Part shown: piece after piece, positions 57,378 to 64,000 of the stretch
Layout: each line of letters opens with the position of its first letter
Position numbering within the stretch: the stretch's first letter is position 1
DNA from: an uncultured bacterium
GTDB lineage: Bacteria > Verrucomicrobiota > Lentisphaeria > Victivallales > UBA1829
DNA length: 64,000 nucleotides
Assembly: GCA_900549415.1 (NCBI GenBank)
Contig: URNX01000010.1
Coordinates: 1 to 64,000 of the forward strand
Direction of reading: 5' to 3'
Position numbers and translations under genes: made by a program
Notes under the pieces: model-generated
The model's input: the letters and a program-made list of their open reading frames with translations, nothing else
What the model was told of the DNA's origin: nothing
Databases searched by the model: none

Positions 57378-58216
57378 GCGGCACCTTCTTTCTTCTTTGC
57401 ATCTTCCCGCACGGCTTCAAGATGCTGTTCGGGAGTCAGCAGACATTTTCTCGGGCATTTCGCCGCTTCGATGACGGATTCATCCGGCGGGTTTGTGTAG
57501 ACTGCGCGGATCATGAAGCCCTGGGGATTGAATTTATCGGGAGCCGCTTTCAGGCACTTGCGGCAGGCGATGCAGGAGGCTGTGCATTTTTTCATGCGGA
57601 GCGCGGGTTTCTCCAGCGAGTTGCAGTAGATGTGCACGCGTGCGGAGGCGGGAACCAGCTTGATGAGTTTGCGCGGGCATGTCTCCACGCACTGACCGCA
57701 GCCGACGCAGAGTTCCGGATGAACGACGGCAAGCCCGTCGATGATCTCAAGCGCTCCGAATTTGCAGACGTGTGCGCAGGTCCCGAATCCGATGCAGCCG
57801 AAACGGCAGTCTTTTCCGGCACCGTTGAGCTGAACGGCGGAACGGCAGTCTAGAATGCCGTTGTACTGCGCGCCCATTTTCGAATGCGAGAGCGTGCCGC
57901 TGCAGAGAACGACGGCGACTTTTTTCTCGCTTGCTTCGACTTTCTGTCCGAGGCATTCCGCGATTTTTTCGATGTTTGCCGCCGGGCAGGCGGGGCATTT
58001 GTTGACGGGAGCTTTGCCTTCGACGATATTTTTCGCGAGGTCGGCGCATCCGGCGAATCCGCATCCGCCGCAGTTGGCGCCGGGGAGCAGGGCGGCGACT
58101 TCATCGATGCGGGGATCGACTTCCACCGCGAATTTTTTCGCGGCAACCGCAATGCAGACGCCGAGCACCAGACCGGTCACGGCGACGACGAGAACGGAAA
58201 GAACAACCATATCCAT
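57374..58216 (-). CDS. rnfB: Electron transport complex subunit RnfB
   Basis: The 280-aa ferredoxin-like subunit has an N-terminal membrane helix (LSVLVVAVTGLVLGVCIAVA) and the RnfB cluster domain GANCGGCGFAGCADLA with CPACP. Ferredoxin-type motifs follow: CIGFGTCAHVCKF, CVGCGQCVETCPRKL and CTASCIACRKCLKAAP. It is the entry point for electrons from reduced ferredoxin. Confidence 0.96.
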   Translation of the reverse strand: MDMVVLSVLVVAVTGLVLGVCIAVAAKKFAVEVDPRIDEVAALLPGANCGGCGFAGCADLAKNIVEGKAPVNKCPACPAANIEKIAECLGQKVEASEKKVAVVLCSGTLSHSKMGAQYNGILDCRSAVQLNGAGKDCRFGCIGFGTCAHVCKFGALEIIDGLAVVHPELCVGCGQCVETCPRKLIKLVPASARVHIYCNSLEKPALRMKKCTASCIACRKCLKAAPDKFNPQGFMIRAVYTNPPDESVIEAAKCPRKCLLTPEQHLEAVREDAKKKEGAA

Positions 58217-58230
58217 TTTTTCATGTCTCC

Positions 58231-58848
58231 TTATCTGACGAGTCCGGAGAAGCCCATGAACGCCATCGCGAGGATTCCGGCGGTGATGAGCGCGATTGCG
58301 GCGCCCTGGAACGGACGCGGAATCTTGGCGATTGCAAGGCGTTCGCGGATGCTTGCAAAGAGCACGACGGCAAGCGCGAATCCAACGCCGGAGCAGAGTC
58401 CGAAAACCGTGGAAGCGAGAATTCCGCGGTCAAACTTGGAGTTGAGCTCCGCGGCTCCGAGCACGCAGCAGTTCGTTGTGATCAGCGGCAGATAAATTCC
58501 GAGCGCGGCGTAGAGCGGCGGGCTGAATTTCTGCAGCACAATTTCCACAATCTGCACGAGCGCCGCAATGACGACGATGAACAGAAGCAGCTTTGTGAAG
58601 CCGATGTCCACATTCTGCAAACCGAGCGCGGGAACGCTGAGCTTGACTTTCAGCAGACAGTTGTAGAGCACCGAAGCGACGAACGACGCGATCGTCATGA
58701 CGAAGATCAGCGCGCCCGACATGCCCAGCGCTGTGGACAGTTTTTTGGAAACCCCCAGGAACGGGCAGATTCCCAGAATTCTCGCCAACACCATGTTGTT
58801 CACAAGGATGGCGCCGATGGTGATTGCCAGCCACTCGTTTAAGGTCAT
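58231..58848 (-). CDS. rnfA: Electron transport complex subunit RnfA
   Basis: The 205-aa membrane subunit has six hydrophobic segments and the RnfA/NqrE blocks NNMVLARILGICPFLGVSKK and ITTNCCVLGAAELNS, with Cys residues that hold the intramembrane 2Fe-2S cluster. It follows AAAGGAGG. It is the first gene of rnfABCDGE, the gene order known from proteobacteria. Confidence 0.95.
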   Translation of the reverse strand: MTLNEWLAITIGAILVNNMVLARILGICPFLGVSKKLSTALGMSGALIFVMTIASFVASVLYNCLLKVKLSVPALGLQNVDIGFTKLLLFIVVIAALVQIVEIVLQKFSPPLYAALGIYLPLITTNCCVLGAAELNSKFDRGILASTVFGLCSGVGFALAVVLFASIRERLAIAKIPRPFQGAAIALITAGILAMAFMGFSGLVR

Positions 58849-58931
58849 TAAACCTCTCCTCCTTTGGAATGATACTCTCTTATGCCGCCATGAGAAAACA
58901 CTTTCGGGTCATGGGAAACATATATCTTCAT

Positions 58932-58960
58932 AATTTAAACCGTTTTTTCTCTAAAATCAA
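58932..58960 (-). promoter_or_regulatory. Candidate rnf operon promoter
   Basis: On the - strand TTGATT (58960-58955), a 17-bp spacer and TAAATT (58937-58932) lie 83 bp before rnfA. The boxes are weak. I see no clear terminator for the upstream cobalamin genes in 58961-59070, so read-through is possible. Confidence 0.4.
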
Positions 58961-59070
58961 GCGGACTTGAAAAAAAATATTTTCGTCTGTGAAGCTGTGA
59001 AAAGCGTTTCCGGATACGGATTCCGGGAGAAACGGGAAGAATGAAATTTATAATTGTGAAATTGTGAATT

Positions 59071-59799
59071 TCAGTGGAGGTTCTGCCGGACGAGCAGGCA
59101 CATCAGCAGTTCTGCGAGCTGTTCGCAGGCGCCGACGGTGTCGCCGGTTGCCCCCCCGATCTGAAGACGGCAGATGCGGTCCCACGCAACCACGAAAAAT
59201 ACCAGGGGCAGAAATAGAAAGCAATGTTCGGTGAACCACCAGCTTGCTCCGGCGGCGAGACAGAGTCCAAGCAGAGCGCCCCAGTACGGGCGCCGCGCAT
59301 AGAGGATCAGACCGAGTCCCTGCGGGCGCGCATAGTGCGAAATCAGAATGTAGAGTGTCAGCGCGAGGCGTCCGCCGAATGCGCAGAGCAGAGTCATTGC
59401 GGCGGCGCGGGCGGGTGTGAGCTGTGAGAAAAACGCGAACTTTCCGAGCAGAAGCAGAACAATCGCGGCGACACCCATCGTTCCGATGTGGCTGTCGTGC
59501 ATGATTTCCAGCTTCCGCTCTCTGGGGCGGCTGCTGAGAAAGGCGTCCGCCGTATCCGCCAGTCCATCGAGGTGAAAGCCTTTTGAAATTGCTTCGAGGA
59601 GGACGAGAATCAGTACCGCTCCCGCAGTTCCGAACCATTTTACCGCGTAGAACGCCGGATAGTAAAGTATGCACCCGGCGACAAGCCCGATGACCGGAAA
59701 CCAGTTGGAACAGAGCTGGAGATCCCGTTCCGACGGCATGAATTTTCCGGCAGGAAGACATGTGATCATGGTGATTGCGGCAAGAAAAGAACGTATCAT
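59071..59799 (-). CDS. cobS: Adenosylcobinamide-GDP ribazoletransferase (cobalamin synthase)
   Basis: CobS joins adenosylcobinamide-GDP with alpha-ribazole (phosphate), the last step of cobalamin synthesis, in the membrane. The 242-aa protein has several hydrophobic helices and the motifs FHLDGLADTADAFLSSRPRE, IMHDSHIGTMGVAAI and GGATGDTVGACEQL. It overlaps cobT by four bases. Confidence 0.95.
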   Translation of the reverse strand: MIRSFLAAITMITCLPAGKFMPSERDLQLCSNWFPVIGLVAGCILYYPAFYAVKWFGTAGAVLILVLLEAISKGFHLDGLADTADAFLSSRPRERKLEIMHDSHIGTMGVAAIVLLLLGKFAFFSQLTPARAAAMTLLCAFGGRLALTLYILISHYARPQGLGLILYARRPYWGALLGLCLAAGASWWFTEHCFLFLPLVFFVVAWDRICRLQIGGATGDTVGACEQLAELLMCLLVRQNLH

Positions 59800-60851
59800 A
59801 ATCCCTCCTCCGTTACGCCGGCTGAAGTGAACGTTGACATCTGCGTCATGACGGCGCGGGCGGCGTCGAGCAGCGGCATGGCGAGCGCGGCTCCGGTTCC
59901 TTCGCCCAGTCTCAGACCGAGATCAAGGAGCGGCTCTTTGCCGAGCAGCTGCATCATCCGGCGGTGTCCGGGCTCCGAACTTGCGTGCGCGGGAATCATG
60001 TATTCCGCGGAAACCGGGGCGAGCAATTGCGCCAGCAGTGCTCCGGCGGTCGAAATAAAGCCGTCGACGAGCACCGGGCGGCGGCACGCGGCGGCGCCGA
60101 GAATGAGTCCGGCGATTCCGCCGATTTCGAATCCTCCGACTTTTGCGAGAATGTCCAGTGCATCGGAAGGGTCGGGCCTGTTGAGTTCGACAGTTTCGCG
60201 GATGACCTGCGATTTGTGCGCGAGCCGGGTGGCGTCAAGGCCGGCTCCGCTTCCGACGAACGGCGCCGGGTCGCTTTCTCCGGAAAGAACGGTGAGGATT
60301 GCAGAACTTGGTGTGGTGTTGCCGATTCCCATCTCCCCGGTCGCGAAAACATCGGTTTCCGGCGCGAGCTCTTCCGCAACTGCGATTCCGGCTTCCACTG
60401 AAGCCAGCGCCTGAGCGCGCGACATGGCGGGACCGCGCCGCATGTTCTCCGTTCCGAACGCAATTTTGCGGTGAATGACGCCCGGAAGTTCGCGGACATC
60501 CGCATTGACCCCGAGGTCGACAAGGCGGACGTCGGCTCCTGCATTTGCCGCAAGCACGCGGATCGCTCCGCCACCGCGGCTGAAATTCCGGAGCATCTGA
60601 ACGGTGACACACTGCGGCTGCGGGGAAACTTTCTCCGCAACAACGCCGTGGTCGCCCGCCATCAGCACAATTTTCTTCCGTGCAACCGGAAAATCAATCC
60701 GGCGGGTGATTCCCGCCAGATCAACCGCCAGGTCGAGCAGACGCCCGAGCGCCCAGCGCGGCATGGTGAGCGTGCGGATATGTTCCCGCGCCGCCTCGCG
60801 CCATTTCGCGGACTGCGGTTCGATACGGGAAAGACATTCGGACAGATTCAT
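59796..60851 (-). CDS. cobT: Nicotinate-nucleotide-dimethylbenzimidazole phosphoribosyltransferase
   Basis: CobT makes alpha-ribazole phosphate from the lower-ligand base and nicotinate mononucleotide. The 351-aa protein has AGDHGVVAEKVSPQPQCVTV, TGEMGIGNTTPSSAIL and the C-terminal GLRLGEGTGAALAMPLLDAA with the catalytic Glu. The ATG at 60851 follows AAAGGAG. It overlaps cobU at its start. Confidence 0.95.
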   Translation of the reverse strand: MNLSECLSRIEPQSAKWREAAREHIRTLTMPRWALGRLLDLAVDLAGITRRIDFPVARKKIVLMAGDHGVVAEKVSPQPQCVTVQMLRNFSRGGGAIRVLAANAGADVRLVDLGVNADVRELPGVIHRKIAFGTENMRRGPAMSRAQALASVEAGIAVAEELAPETDVFATGEMGIGNTTPSSAILTVLSGESDPAPFVGSGAGLDATRLAHKSQVIRETVELNRPDPSDALDILAKVGGFEIGGIAGLILGAAACRRPVLVDGFISTAGALLAQLLAPVSAEYMIPAHASSEPGHRRMMQLLGKEPLLDLGLRLGEGTGAALAMPLLDAARAVMTQMSTFTSAGVTEEGL

Positions 60852-61393
60852 TTTTCTCCTTTTATTTTCACCGGGATTCCGCAGACGGTAAGCCAGACTT
60901 CGCTTGCAAGGGCGGCGATGCGCTGCCCGCAACGTCCCGAGCAGTCCCGGAAACGGCGGGCAAGAGCGTTTTCCGGAACCACGCCGAGTCCGACTTCATT
61001 CAGAACGAAGACAACGGTTCCCTCCATCAAGCGGAGCTGCTGCTCCAGCCGGTCGCATGCACGGTTCATGGCGTCTTCATCGAATATGCGGTTTTCAGTT
61101 TCGGCGCGGTACATGAGGTTGTTGATCCAGAGTGTGAGACAGTCGACAAGAACGGCGCTTCCGGCGGGACAGAGAGCGAGGGCGCCCGCGAGGTCGCACT
61201 CTTCTTCGAGCGTAACCCAGCCGTCTGCCTTGCGGCGCTCTTTGTGGCGGCGCACGCGTTCCGCCATCTCTTCATCGAAGACGTGGCATGTTGCGATGTA
61301 CCGCCGCTCGCCCGGACATGAAAGCGCAAGCTGTTCGGCAAACGCGCTTTTTCCGCTGCGGCAGCCGCCGGTGACGAGGATTACGCGCGCCAT
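60848..61393 (-). CDS. cobU: Adenosylcobinamide kinase/guanylyltransferase
   Basis: CobU phosphorylates adenosylcobinamide and then activates it with GTP. The 181-aa protein has the P-loop VTGGCRSGKSAFAEQL, the guanylylated-His segment EEMAERVRRHKERR, DCLTLWINNLM, and NEVGLGVVPENALARRFRD. It overlaps the phosphatase gene by 13 bases and cobT by four. Confidence 0.95.
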   Translation of the reverse strand: MARVILVTGGCRSGKSAFAEQLALSCPGERRYIATCHVFDEEMAERVRRHKERRKADGWVTLEEECDLAGALALCPAGSAVLVDCLTLWINNLMYRAETENRIFDEDAMNRACDRLEQQLRLMEGTVVFVLNEVGLGVVPENALARRFRDCSGRCGQRIAALASEVWLTVCGIPVKIKGEK

Positions 61394-62004
61394 CCTTCAA
61401 ACTCCAGCGGTTTGAGGTTGAAGACTCCGAAGCGTCCGGGCGGAAACTGCGGGTCGAAGTTGATGACGGAGAGACTGCCGCGCGAGGGCTGCCAGCGCCA
61501 CATGCAGTCGCGCGGCAGATCCATCAGACGGCGGATCATGGCGGTAAGAACACCTCCGTGCGAGATGACTGTGATGACGTTCTGCGGCAGTTCGAGCAGC
61601 ATTTCGGTAAATGCTTCGACGCGCAGGTTGAACAGCTGGACGGATTCGCCTTCGGGGAAGTGAATCTCGTCAGGGTGATCGTACCAGTATTTGCTGTATT
61701 CCGGATTGGCTCCTGCGATTTCTTCGAATGTGAGGTTTTCCCATTTGCCGAAGTCGATTTCGCGGATGGCGTCGTCTTTCACCGCCGGAACGGATCCGCA
61801 GATCAGTTCCGCAGTCTGAAGGGCGCGGAGTTTGGGACTGACAAAGGTGATTTCACTTTTCATCGCCCGCCAGATTCCCGCGAGCGCGCGGCAGTCCGCA
61901 ATTCCGTGTTCGCCGAGCGGCGCATCGGTCGAGCCGACGAAGCGTCCCGAAAATTCCGGCGGGAGTTCCCCGTGCCGGATCAGAATGATTTTTTTTACAG
62001 CCAT
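61381..62004 (-). CDS. cobC: Histidine phosphatase (CobC-type alpha-ribazole phosphatase)
   Basis: The 207-aa phosphoglycerate-mutase-like protein has the RHG motif LIRHGELPPEFSGRFVGSTD, the REIDFGKWENLTFEEI segment typical of CobC/broad phosphatases, and the second catalytic His in VISHGGVLTAMIRR. Position inside the cobalamin operon supports alpha-ribazole-5'-phosphate phosphatase. The family alone would not decide it. Confidence 0.85.
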   Translation of the reverse strand: MAVKKIILIRHGELPPEFSGRFVGSTDAPLGEHGIADCRALAGIWRAMKSEITFVSPKLRALQTAELICGSVPAVKDDAIREIDFGKWENLTFEEIAGANPEYSKYWYDHPDEIHFPEGESVQLFNLRVEAFTEMLLELPQNVITVISHGGVLTAMIRRLMDLPRDCMWRWQPSRGSLSVINFDPQFPPGRFGVFNLKPLEFEGWRA

Positions 62005-62939
62005 ATTCCCACACTCCAGATAAAGAGAATAAAGATTAAAGCGGAGCGGAGCGCGAGCCGTTCCGCCGCGGAAAGATCGGATGCTTTGAGTTCGCTGCGT
62101 CCGTCACCCCAGAAGGGATACTCCTCCATGCCGTCCGGGTAGAGGGTCGGTCCGCCGAGGCGGACGCCGAGAGCGCCTGCGAAAGCCGCCATCCCCCAGC
62201 AGGAGTTCGGGCTCGGGTGGTCATGGCGGTGCCTCCATGCGCAGCGCAGAGTCCGTACGGGATGCCCGGAGGCGAGCGCGATTGCAAGCGTCGTCAGCCG
62301 TGCGGGAATCCAGTGCGCGAAATCGTCGATGCGGGCGGCGGCGCGTCCGAAGAGCAGATAACGTTCGTTTTTGTAGCCCCAGCAGGCGTCGAGCGTGTTG
62401 AGACAGCGCAGCAGGACGGTTCCCGCCGCCGCGCCGGGAATGCCTCCGAGCGCATAGCCGGCGGCGCACCAGAAGCATGCGCTTGTTACGGCGTCGATGA
62501 GATTTTCCCCGATGCTTTCAATTCCGCCGCGCACGGTTTCCGATTCGCTCAAGCCTTCCGTTTTGCGGCTGACGATCATCGCCAGCGCGCGGTTCGCAGA
62601 TTCCGTGTCGCCGTTTTCAAGCGGGACGCGGATTGCGGCGGAATGGTCGAGCAGACTCCGCAGGGCGATGGCAAAATAGAGAAAGATTCCCGCCGCGACA
62701 ATACCGCCGTATTTTGTGATGAGGAACGCCAGCGCGGTTGGCGGAAGTACTGCGCAGAACCATGCCGCAAGTCCGCTGAAAACGGATGAGCCGAGCTGCC
62801 GCCGCACAAAATTTTCAACGGCGCGCGCATAGTTCCCGAACAGCACGACAGGATGAAAGCGGCTGTGCGGATCGCCAAGCAGAACATCGAGCAGAAAGCC
62901 GATGAGGAAAATCAGGATCAGATTATGGACGGAGTGCAC
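61995..62939 (-). CDS. cbiB: Adenosylcobinamide-phosphate synthase
   Basis: CbiB attaches aminopropanol (phosphate) to adenosylcobyric acid. The 314-aa membrane protein has FLLDVLLGDPHSRFHPVVLF at the N-terminus, IVSRKTEGLSESETVRGGIE, SIGENLIDAVTSACFWC, and DDFAHWIPARLTTLAIALAS. It overlaps its neighbours on both sides. Confidence 0.94.
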   Translation of the reverse strand: MHSVHNLILIFLIGFLLDVLLGDPHSRFHPVVLFGNYARAVENFVRRQLGSSVFSGLAAWFCAVLPPTALAFLITKYGGIVAAGIFLYFAIALRSLLDHSAAIRVPLENGDTESANRALAMIVSRKTEGLSESETVRGGIESIGENLIDAVTSACFWCAAGYALGGIPGAAAGTVLLRCLNTLDACWGYKNERYLLFGRAAARIDDFAHWIPARLTTLAIALASGHPVRTLRCAWRHRHDHPSPNSCWGMAAFAGALGVRLGGPTLYPDGMEEYPFWGDGRSELKASDLSAAERLALRSALIFILFIWSVGIWL

Positions 62940-64000
62940 GGCTCAGCTCCTTTGCGAAAAAGTTGAAGGCTTCGGGTGTTTTTCCGAAATGGAGATGTAT
63001 GTAGCTCCCGAATGTCCGGCGGATGCGGCAGCCGTTCCCCGTGGGGGCGGGCTTGTCTGCGGCCGTGAAGGCGGACCAGAGCGGAGTGTCCGTTTCCGGG
63101 GCGTCGGAGTAATGAAATTCGTGTCCGGAGAACGGGCCGGAACCGAACGGGCTTTCTCCTGCTGGAACCGCGCGACGGTATCCGAGGGAGCGGAGCTTCG
63201 GCGTCATGACCGCCTCGCACGGAATGATTCCGCACATGGAATAACGTTTCCCCGCAAAATCGGTGAGCGCGTTCATGAGGTACATATAGCCGCCGCATTC
63301 AGCGTAAATCAGACCGTTGCGCAGCGAGAATTCCCGGATGGAGTTCCTCATGGATTCATTCCGTTCCAGCTGTTCCGCAAAGAGTTCGGGAAAACCTCCG
63401 CCGAGATAAACTCCCTGAATGTTTTCCGGAAGTGCGGAACCTGTGAGCGGCGAGAACGGGACAAGCTCGATCCCCGCTTCCCGCATCCGCCGGAGCTGGT
63501 CGGGATAATAAAAATGAAACGCGCGGTCCTGCGCAATCGCAAGGCGCACAAACGGCGCAATGCATTTCCGTTCCGGAGCGGTCGGACGCGGAAGGCGTGT
63601 GAGCTTGAGGAGCAAGTCGAGGTCTATCAGCTCTTCCGCCGCTTCGCCGAGAGAATCGAGCCAGGAGTCGAAGACGGGATTTTCCTCTTCGGGAACAAGC
63701 CCGAGATGACGTTCGGGGAGGGTCCATTCTTCGCGTCTCGGAAAAGCTCCGAGGAGCGGCGGAAGGTTTGCGGCATCGAGTGCATCGCGCAGGATTTCCG
63801 CATGGCGGGCGGAACCTGTGCTGTTTGCAATCACTCCCGCGATGCGGAGTTCCGGATTCCAGTTTACAAAGCCGGAGACGAGCGGAGCGATGCTTCCCGC
63901 CATGCCTTTTGCATTCACCACAAGAATGACCGGAATGCCGAGTGCGAGCGCGACTTCGGCGGAGGAGCCTTCGAGCGTGCCGGAGGCCACTCCGTCGAAC
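62923..64000 (-). CDS. cbiA: Cobyrinic acid a,c-diamide synthase, partial (5' end outside window)
   Basis: The frame is open to the window edge, so the N-terminal P-loop is missing. Visible parts are the end of the ATPase domain (ALGIPVILVVNAKGMAGSIA), a linker, and the class I glutamine amidotransferase domain with IQGVYLGGGFPELFAEQL, nucleophile Cys in YAECGGYMYL and GHEFHYSD. It amidates cobyrinate side chains. An anaerobic pathway is presumed, hence CbiA rather than CobB; the sequence does not separate these. Any cobalamin riboswitch would be to the right. Confidence 0.9.
   Translation of the reverse strand, partial: FDGVASGTLEGSSAEVALALGIPVILVVNAKGMAGSIAPLVSGFVNWNPELRIAGVIANSTGSARHAEILRDALDAANLPPLLGAFPRREEWTLPERHLGLVPEEENPVFDSWLDSLGEAAEELIDLDLLLKLTRLPRPTAPERKCIAPFVRLAIAQDRAFHFYYPDQLRRMREAGIELVPFSPLTGSALPENIQGVYLGGGFPELFAEQLERNESMRNSIREFSLRNGLIYAECGGYMYLMNALTDFAGKRYSMCGIIPCEAVMTPKLRSLGYRRAVPAGESPFGSGPFSGHEFHYSDAPETDTPLWSAFTAADKPAPTGNGCRIRRTFGSYIHLHFGKTPEAFNFFAKELSRALRP

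Noticed and set aside
58849..59070. A cobalamin riboswitch near the cobalamin genes
   Set aside because: This gap is at the 3' end of that operon and shows no B12-box-like pairing; the operon's 5' end is beyond the window.

Overview
The window looks like a chromosomal segment of an anaerobic member of the Lentisphaerota (Victivallis-like), in the PVC group. The evidence is a prepilin-type protein with the FTLIELLVVIAIIAILAG leader and an H-X9-DG motif, a PVC-like EF-Tu with an altered switch I, an Rnf complex, a GGGtGRT/NifU-like pair typical of anaerobes, and glycosaminoglycan- and rhamnose-type polysaccharide enzymes. This placement is inferred from protein style; no rRNA is present.

Layout. 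1-2.5 kb is a 36-repeat CRISPR array read on the + strand, with its cas genes presumably left of the window and decayed repeats at its distal end. 2.5-4 kb is a scrapyard: one small accessory protein, then relics of a GH78 alpha-L-rhamnosidase (-) and an AraC regulator (+). 4-7.4 kb has a lipoprotein carrying a pilin-like domain, serA and folK. 7.4-14 kb is a tightly overlapping operon ROK kinase-ppx-ppk-queC-flavoprotein. 14-18.8 kb (-) holds a PL8 polysaccharide lyase overlapping a prepilin-like gene, and a cytoplasmic regulator that fuses a GntR helix-turn-helix to a solute-binding-protein domain; both - strand promoters share an extended motif. 18.9-21.7 kb has an MFS transporter and a CCA-adding enzyme. 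21.8-41.6 kb is the translation/transcription block: tRNA-Leu, tRNA-Thr, tuf, rpmG, tRNA-Trp, secE, nusG, rplKAJL, rpoBC, rpsLG, fusA, rpsJ, rplCDWB, rpsS, with an L1 operator, an rplL-rpoB attenuator, hairpins before rplC, and a strong terminator right after rpsS, so the S10 cluster is split.

41.7-47.2 kb has dxs, a DUF2079 membrane protein and the NifU-like/GGGtGRT pair. 47.3-53.4 kb (-) is a formamidase-urtABCDE operon behind a near-perfect sigma-54 promoter: amide or urea is imported and formamide is split to formate and ammonia. 53.6-58.8 kb (-) is rnfABCDGE, an ion-pumping ferredoxin:NAD oxidoreductase. 59.1-64 kb (-) is the late cobalamin pathway (cbiA partial, cbiB, cobC, cobU, cobT, cobS), cut by the window end.

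The most unusual items are the GntR-SBP fusion with its promoter motif shared with the prepilin-lyase operon, the NifU-like/GGGtGRT pair of unknown role, the sigma-54 amide operon, natural target-site substitutions in RpoB and S12, and the decayed ends of the CRISPR and glycosidase loci.
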